From positions 1 to 18,932 of the forward strand of contig CAYLOP010000049.1 in assembly GCA_964385305.1 (NCBI GenBank): 18,932 nucleotides of DNA, in the 5' to 3' direction. The notes beneath the pieces were generated by a model. The model had not been told where the DNA came from and did no database searches. It was given only the letters and a program-made list of their open reading frames with translations. This DNA is from CAYLOP01 sp964385305. GTDB taxonomy: Bacteria > Chloroflexota > Anaerolineae > Anaerolineales > E44-bin32. This document shows, in pieces, positions 14,821 through 18,932 of this stretch (the first letter of the stretch is position 1; the number at the start of each line of letters is the position of its first letter). The position numbers were made by a program, and so were the translations under genes.

Positions 14821-16020
14821 CTACTCACATGCTTTCTGGCATTCCTCATCGGACAGGGGAGTATAAACGAAGATGCCTTCTGGTGCGCCCGGTCGTACGT
14901 AGTCCGCAAATTGCGCATCGGTGATGACGGGCGTCGGGAAGAAGTACGCCTTCGGAACCGGATACCCCTGTAAGAGCATCTCCATTAGTCGAACACTGAT
15001 CGCGCTGGTGATCGAAGGATGGGTTGATGCGAACGCCGGGATGTTGTACTCGATGGCCTTCTGCAAGAATCCATTTTGATCCTCAGAGGCGTGCGCATAC
15101 TGGCCTGGATCCATGCCAAGTTCGACCATGGCATCGATGATGGCCAGGGACATCTGACCACCAACGGAGTAGATCCCATCAAACTCTGGAACCGCAGCCA
15201 CCATGTCCATGAAGACAGTCTTGGCTAGGTCGTAGGACCAGTCGGCGTATTCGATGGCGGCGATCTCAATGCCGGGATACTGTTCGAAAACCTCGAGTGC
15301 GCCACCGCTGCGGGCGTCGTCGATTGGGTAGGCCTTCAGCCCTCTAAAGAACAGGATCTTTCCCTCACCGCCCAGTGTCTCAACCAGCCATTCGGCTCCT
15401 GCTGTTCCATACGTCCAGGGATCATCCGATACAAAGCTGGTGTACTTGGTAGTATCGGCTGAGTCATTGAACAGGATGATCGGGCAGCCAGCATCGTAAA
15501 TCTCTTCAATGGTGTCTACCAGCGCCATGGGGTCAAGAGGATCCACGACAATGCCATCCAGATCCCCTGCCTTCCACATGGTGAACATGTCCTTGAGGTT
15601 GTTGATCTGAGTGTCCACTGATCCGGCGCTGTCCATATGGACGAACTCCTCGATGAGTGCAGATCGTTCCGCCTCTCGGGTGAATTCCGCAATGGTCACC
15701 TCCTGCCACGGATTGCCTCGCCAGCTGGTGATGAAGCCGATCGTAAAGGGGGCTTCGACGCGGTACTCATGGATGTTTGGAGCATTGTGACCCCAATCTT
15801 GGAAGGCGTGCCTTTCCATCGTCAGTGTATAGGCAGTCTCCACATTAAGGTCATACTTAGGGGTCACTGCCGTATCCACTGGGGCCGGTTCTTCTGGTGC
15901 CGCGGGTTCGGCGGGCGCTTTGGGTACGAGGAAGTAGACGCCGCTCCCCACAATCGCAGCGACTACCACTAACGTGATAATAAACGTGCTGATGGATACA
16001 GTACCGCTTTTCCTTTCCAT
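14821..16020 (-). CDS. Sugar ABC transporter substrate-binding protein (Peripla_BP_4 type), TM-anchored
   Basis: A 399-residue extracytoplasmic receptor. An N-terminal hydrophobic helix (about 10-32) has no lipobox Cys and is followed by a Pro/Ala/Glu-rich linker (33-55), so the protein looks like a membrane-tethered, uncleaved or non-lipoprotein form. The two-lobe domain begins near residue 75 with FTIGFITSWRGNPW and shows the family's LDGIVVDPLDP and CPIILFNDSAD segments typical of ribose/galactose-type binding proteins (cluster B). The start at 16020 has GGAGG 7 nt upstream; an earlier in-frame ATG at 16080 lacks such a site and would precede the TM helix by 20 extra residues. It sits between kinase and ATPase. 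The ligand is probably a pentose, hexose or polyol, unresolved. Confidence 0.94.
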   Translation of the reverse strand: MERKSGTVSISTFIITLVVVAAIVGSGVYFLVPKAPAEPAAPEEPAPVDTAVTPKYDLNVETAYTLTMERHAFQDWGHNAPNIHEYRVEAPFTIGFITSWRGNPWQEVTIAEFTREAERSALIEEFVHMDSAGSVDTQINNLKDMFTMWKAGDLDGIVVDPLDPMALVDTIEEIYDAGCPIILFNDSADTTKYTSFVSDDPWTYGTAGAEWLVETLGGEGKILFFRGLKAYPIDDARSGGALEVFEQYPGIEIAAIEYADWSYDLAKTVFMDMVAAVPEFDGIYSVGGQMSLAIIDAMVELGMDPGQYAHASEDQNGFLQKAIEYNIPAFASTHPSITSAISVRLMEMLLQGYPVPKAYFFPTPVITDAQFADYVRPGAPEGIFVYTPLSDEECQKACE

Positions 16021-16038
16021 TTCTTCGCCTCCATAGTT

Positions 16039-16087
16039 CCTTCCAGCTACACCATGGTCTCCCCCAAGGGACTGTTCCACTGGAAGG
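16039..16087 (-). repeat. Intercistronic inverted repeat upstream of the binding-protein gene
   Basis: Perfect 8-bp arms CCTTCCAG (16039-16046) and CTGGAAGG (16080-16087) with a 33-nt intervening segment, inside the 90-nt kinase/binding-protein spacer. In mRNA this stem would sit just upstream of the GGAGG ribosome site. It could stabilise the downstream message to give the usual excess of binding protein; this role is inference. Confidence 0.45.
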
Positions 16088-16110
16088 GCTTCGCCTGACC
16101 GAATTCTGTA

Positions 16111-17686
16111 TCAGCCATCTCCGTGATTATTCATGAGGGTGAGATCGTCGTTGACCTGACAGAGCGCGGTATAGGCACGGTTAAAGATCGGGAATTGTTC
16201 TTCGTAGACTCTCCTCCATTCCTCCTTTGGTTCGATTGTTTCGCTTCTCTTGACGTATTCCTTAACGCCATCATCGAAAGAGTCGAAGACTCCCAGGGCA
16301 ACCCCAGCGATGATGGATGCACCCAATACATTCGCCTCCTGGTGTGCTGAAAGCGTGACGATGTTTTTGTTGAGGACGCTTGCCTCGATNNNNNNNNNNG
16401 ATGTCACGCCAGAGAGCGCTCTTCGAGCCGCCGCCAATCATCCGAAGCTCCGGGAAAGGCGCCCCTGCCTGCTCTTCCATAGCCTCGCACATCAGTCGGA
16501 TGTTGAAGGTGATCCCTTCCAGGACGGCCCTGAGGACATCTCCGCGCCCGTGGGCAAGCGTGAGACCCACAATCGCGCCTCGGTCGTTCAGGTTGTTGTG
16601 TGGTGCCCCTCCCGGACGCATGTTGGGCAGGAATAGCAGACCTTGAGCCCCGGGGGGTGAAGCAGAGGCTAGCTCAGTCATCAGGTCGTAGGCGTCCGTG
16701 CTGCGATCCTCAGCGTCTGCAGCTTCTTTCAAGCAAATCTGATCGCGGAACCATTCAAAAGCCACACCGGCGGAGAACATAGCCACCTGCACGACATATC
16801 GTTCCGGTACAACGTGGCAGAGCGTGAACGGTCGCATCTTGTCGTCGAAGATGGGCTGGGGTGCAGCGATGGCCAGCCAGGAGGCTGACCCGATATAGTT
16901 GTAGGCAGATCCTTCCTGGATAACCCCTGCTCCCAGTGCAGCGCAAGAGACATCTCCACCCCCCAAAACAACTGGGGTTCCCTCCAGAAGCCCGATTTCA
17001 CTGGCGGCCTGCTTACCGATCTTGCCGATCACTGTGTGCGATGGAAGAATTTCATCACTGAGCTTATCCACGTCGATCCCGACTTCACTGATCAGGTCTG
17101 TGGCCCACTCCCGACGATGGATATCGAGAAGCCCGGTGTTCGAGGCATCTGTGAAATCGGTGGAGAACCGCCCAGTAAGTCGCTGGATCAGCACGTCCTT
17201 AGCCCCTAGGAACTTGTAGGTCTTCTTGTAGACCTCGGGCGCATTCTCCTTCAGCCATAGGATCTTGGCGATCGGATAGAGCGGGATTGCCATTCCGGCT
17301 CCAGTGGTGTGGTAGAACCTCTCCCAGCCAACCTTCTCCTCAATGGCCGCGCCTTGAGAACCACTGCGATGGTCGGCCCAGATCATGATGGATTCCTGAA
17401 GGACCTTGCCATCCTTATCGACCGGGATCCCGGCCATCATCTGACCGCTGAAGGAAAGCCCCAGGACCTGGGCCGGATCGACCCCCGAGGCAGTTAGGAC
17501 CTCTTGCGTGGAATCAACCAGAGCTTGCCACCAGTCATCCGGGCGCTGCTCTACCCAGCCGGGTTTCGGATAGTGAGTTTCGTAAGCGCGGTAGCAACTC
17601 TTGATCAGCTTCCCATCCCGGTCGTAGAGCGAGGCCTTGTTGCCGGTTGTTCCAAAGTCATGAGCAAGTATGACGTTTCCTCCCAC
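16111..17686 (-). CDS. FGGY-family carbohydrate kinase (XylB-like), interrupted by an assembly gap
   Basis: A cytosolic sugar/polyol kinase that would phosphorylate the imported substrate. The start is GTG at 17686 with AGGAGGT 5 nt upstream. FGGY_N features are HDFGTTGNKASLYD (9-22, phosphate loop), YPKPGWVEQRPDDWW (39-53) and SFSGQMMAG (78-86). The catalytic Asp is D245 in LGGGDVSC. The C-terminal lobe has GGGSKSALWRDI (418-429). Ten Ns at 16390-16399 then shift the frame; after them the protein resumes with ASVLNKNIVTL and ANVLGASIIAGVALG in another frame. Removing the Ns plus one duplicated GAT restores a 520-residue kinase of normal family length. Substrate specificity (xylulose, ribulose, erythritol or another) cannot be assigned. 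It lies second in the operon, 48 nt after the regulator. Confidence 0.93.
16390..16399. other. Assembly gap (10 N)
   Basis: Ten undetermined bases inside the kinase gene. Both flanks end in GAT (16387-16389 and 16400-16402), consistent with two contig ends that overlap by 3 nt rather than a true gap of 10. Confidence 0.98.
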
Positions 17687-17734
17687 GGCTGACCTCCTAG
17701 CGTGATCGTTATGAGTGGCTTCTCAGAAAGAAGC

Positions 17735-18529
17735 TCAACGGTGGATTGTGCTCTTTAGGCTTACCCCAGGTTGAAGGTAAGTTCGTAAAAAATCGACGGG
17801 TTCATCGTTGCTGGTGTAAGACACTCCGGTGATCATGAGAATACTGGTGAAGGGTTGGACACCGAGGAGCGTCACGACATCTGGATCGACAGCCTCGACA
17901 GCCTCAGCGAAGCGCTCTGAGCGCACGATCGTGCAGTTGTAGCGCTCACTCAACGTGGCGTAAAGGCTACCCCCTACCAAATCTACAGGGTCGATGTCAG
18001 GAAACTTGGCTTCAGGCAACTGGGAATCGCAAACCATGATCGGCTGATCGAATGCATACCTCAACCGCCTCATGTGGATGATCCAGTCGCCCTCCTTTAG
18101 ATCGAGCATCTTGGCCTGTCGGGCAGTAGCCGGAGTTTTCTTCACCCAGATGGTCTCGCTTCTGATCGGCACATCCGGAAGGAACTGGTCTGCAAAGCTC
18201 ATGCCAGCGGATAGAAAGCCCAGGCTGACGTATGGCTTTTCCTTGACGAATGTTCCCGATCGCTTGTCCTGCTTATCACGCACGACCCAGCCCTCATGCA
18301 GCAGGATTTGCATCGCCTTATTGGCAGTCGGTCGGCTCACTTGATAGTAGGAAGCAATGGATTCCTCGGTTGGGAAACGAGTCCCTGGTTGGAAGACCTC
18401 ATCCTGGATCAGTTTGACAAATAATCGACTCAGCTGGTAGTAGATCGGCATAGGGGAATCGGGATGCAACTCCAGATTCGCCCTCTCAAACACCTGGTGA
18501 AACTCGGTATTCAGATCTGTTGATTCCAT
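17735..18529 (-). CDS. GntR-family regulator with UTRA effector domain (HutC subfamily)
   Basis: A 264-residue regulator and first gene of the sugar operon. The N-terminal winged HTH spans about residues 26-98 (PIYYQLSRLFVKLI, FPTEESIASYYQVSRPTANKAMQIL, HEGWVVRDKQ, GTFV). The C-terminal half is a UTRA ligand domain (about 115-255; WIIHMRRLRYAFDQPIMV, LYATLSERYNC, DFLRTYLQPG). HutC-type regulators usually bind a pathway sugar, sugar phosphate or other metabolite and release DNA, so this protein probably represses the operon until substrate is present. AAGGGA lies about 8 nt before the ATG. A well-formed promoter begins about 105 nt upstream, and a 14-bp palindrome lies just beyond its -35 box. 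The kinase gene follows after 48 nt. Confidence 0.94.
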   Translation of the reverse strand: MESTDLNTEFHQVFERANLELHPDSPMPIYYQLSRLFVKLIQDEVFQPGTRFPTEESIASYYQVSRPTANKAMQILLHEGWVVRDKQDKRSGTFVKEKPYVSLGFLSAGMSFADQFLPDVPIRSETIWVKKTPATARQAKMLDLKEGDWIIHMRRLRYAFDQPIMVCDSQLPEAKFPDIDPVDLVGGSLYATLSERYNCTIVRSERFAEAVEAVDPDVVTLLGVQPFTSILMITGVSYTSNDEPVDFLRTYLQPGVSLKSTIHR

Positions 18530-18641
18530 CAGCTGGTCCCTTCGCCCCCTCAGCCTTGTCAGCGCCTGCTATCAGATCCAATTAAGCCGATAAGTAAACG
18601 CGAACCCACCCAGTATGGGGGGTGGGGGCATGTTCCGGCCT

Positions 18642-18670
18642 ATGCTAGCATGAGCAGGGATAAATGTCAA
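18642..18670 (-). promoter_or_regulatory. Promoter of the GntR/sugar-uptake operon
   Basis: Minus strand: perfect -35 TTGACA (18665-18670), 17-nt spacer, -10 TAGCAT (18642-18647) preceded by TG to make an extended -10 (TGCTAGCAT). Start expected near 18635, leaving a leader of about 105 nt. Confidence 0.75.
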
Positions 18671-18674
18671 GTGG

Positions 18675-18688
18675 TTATTACGTAATAA
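18675..18688. promoter_or_regulatory. Central palindrome, candidate GntR operator
   Basis: A perfect 14-bp palindrome TTATTACGTAATAA placed between the two divergent -35 boxes (4 nt from the minus one, 12 nt from the plus one). Its position suits a regulator controlling both transcripts. Assignment to the neighbouring GntR protein is inference. Confidence 0.65.
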
Positions 18689-18700
18689 TGTATATCTGTC

Positions 18701-18729
18701 TTGACTAATTAACATACCTCGGCTATACT
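18701..18729 (+). promoter_or_regulatory. Promoter of the cyclase-like gene
   Basis: -35 TTGACT (18701-18706), 17-nt spacer, -10 TATACT (18724-18729): ten of twelve consensus bases at ideal spacing. Start expected near 18737. Confidence 0.8.
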
Positions 18730-18787
18730 GAGAGCCGCGAGTTACCGATTCGCCAAGTTGTCTTCTCCTGCGTGAAAGGAGCGTCAT

Positions 18788-18932
18788 ATGTACGTCGAAG
18801 TATCCTATTCGTTGGTTCCGGATGAAATCGTTATGCCGGGGTCAATCGCAAAACCCGAAGTGATCAAGCGCTCACGAATGGTTCCCCAACCTGAAGGAAG
18901 CAACGAAGATGAGGTCCGCTGGGGATCATACA
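18788..18932 (+). CDS. Probable cyclase-family (metal-dependent hydrolase) protein, N-terminal fragment
   Basis: The first 48 codons of a gene running off the window. The ATG at 18788 has AAAGGAG 8 nt upstream and a strong promoter 59 nt before it, so the gene is real. The visible residues begin MYVEVSYSLVPDEIVMPGS and later read EDEVRWGSY. The pattern [I/V]E[V/L]S[Y/H].L....[V/I].PG matches the opening strand of the cyclase superfamily (arylformamidase/KynB-like, PF04199), in which HxGTHxDxP metal ligands would follow beyond the window. Being divergent from the sugar operon and sharing its control region, it may process a lactone or related intermediate of the same pathway. The family call rests on about 20 residues and is moderate. 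Confidence 0.65.
   Translation, partial: MYVEVSYSLVPDEIVMPGSIAKPEVIKRSRMVPQPEGSNEDEVRWGSY

Larger units (their letters stand above)
18530..18787. other. Divergent control region between the sugar operon and the cyclase-like gene
   Basis: 258 nt holding back-to-back promoters, a central palindrome, and a GC hairpin in the leader of the minus-strand operon (CCCACCC 18605-18611 with GGGTGGG 18620-18626). The two -35 boxes are themselves mirror images (GTCAAG and CTTGAC). Confidence 0.75.

Noticed and set aside
1..18932. CRISPR arrays, toxin-antitoxin, defence or phage genes
   Set aside because: No regularly spaced repeats, and none of the supported genes belongs to such families; the only mobile element seen is the IS110 relic.

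Overview
The window looks like a chromosomal segment of a free-living bacterium, most plausibly a Chloroflexota (Anaerolineae-type) genome or MAG. This placement is an inference from gene style: Pro/Thr-rich linkers, a PadR plus HAAS-domain pair, a MoxR/DUF58/TgpA set, RbsABC-type importers with two different permeases, a TM-anchored solute-binding protein, and a short dispersed repeat ending in a GAGCCTGTCC-type core that I associate with that phylum. There is no rRNA or tRNA gene to confirm it. One 10-N scaffold gap shows that this is a draft assembly.

Layout. (1) 1-1180, minus: a TetR-family repressor and the start of an ABC exporter ATPase form an operon behind a near-consensus promoter with a perfect palindromic operator. 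(2) 1324-2801, plus: a PadR regulator overlaps a HAAS-domain multi-pass membrane protein and ends at a strong intrinsic terminator. (3) 2739-5059: repeat-bearing intergenic DNA surrounds a secreted CAP (SCP) plus LysM protein on the minus strand. (4) 5060-5425, plus: a small protein resembling a degenerate receiver domain. (5) 5865-10436, plus: a tight operon of MoxR AAA+ ATPase, DUF58 protein and TgpA-type membrane transglutaminase. (6) 10437-11343: a non-coding or decayed stretch containing a recognisable fragment of an IS110-family transposase with two stop codons and a frameshift. (7) 11344-18670, minus: a six-gene carbohydrate uptake and phosphorylation operon, read as GntR/UTRA regulator, FGGY kinase, solute-binding protein, double-NBD ATPase, permease, permease. 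(8) 18701-18932, plus: a divergent promoter and the first 48 codons of a probable cyclase-family hydrolase.

How the genes work together. The sugar operon is a complete RbsABC/MglABC-like system. The anchored binding protein captures a sugar or polyol, the two permeases and the asymmetric ATPase import it, the FGGY kinase phosphorylates it, and the GntR/UTRA regulator probably senses the substrate or its phosphate. A palindrome between the two divergent promoters is the natural regulatory site, tying the cyclase-like gene to the same pathway. The substrate cannot be read from sequence. The MoxR/DUF58/TgpA operon is a conserved envelope-associated set whose exact role is not settled.

I see no convincingly new multi-gene defence or mobile system here. 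The items most worth following are the decayed IS110 copy with two hairpins just upstream of its transposase remnant (a possible bridge-RNA relic), the asymmetric sugar ATPase (NBD1 signature lost, NBD2 P-loop Lys and catalytic Glu lost), the apparently artefactual scaffold gap inside the kinase, and the promoter/operator architectures that fix several start codons.
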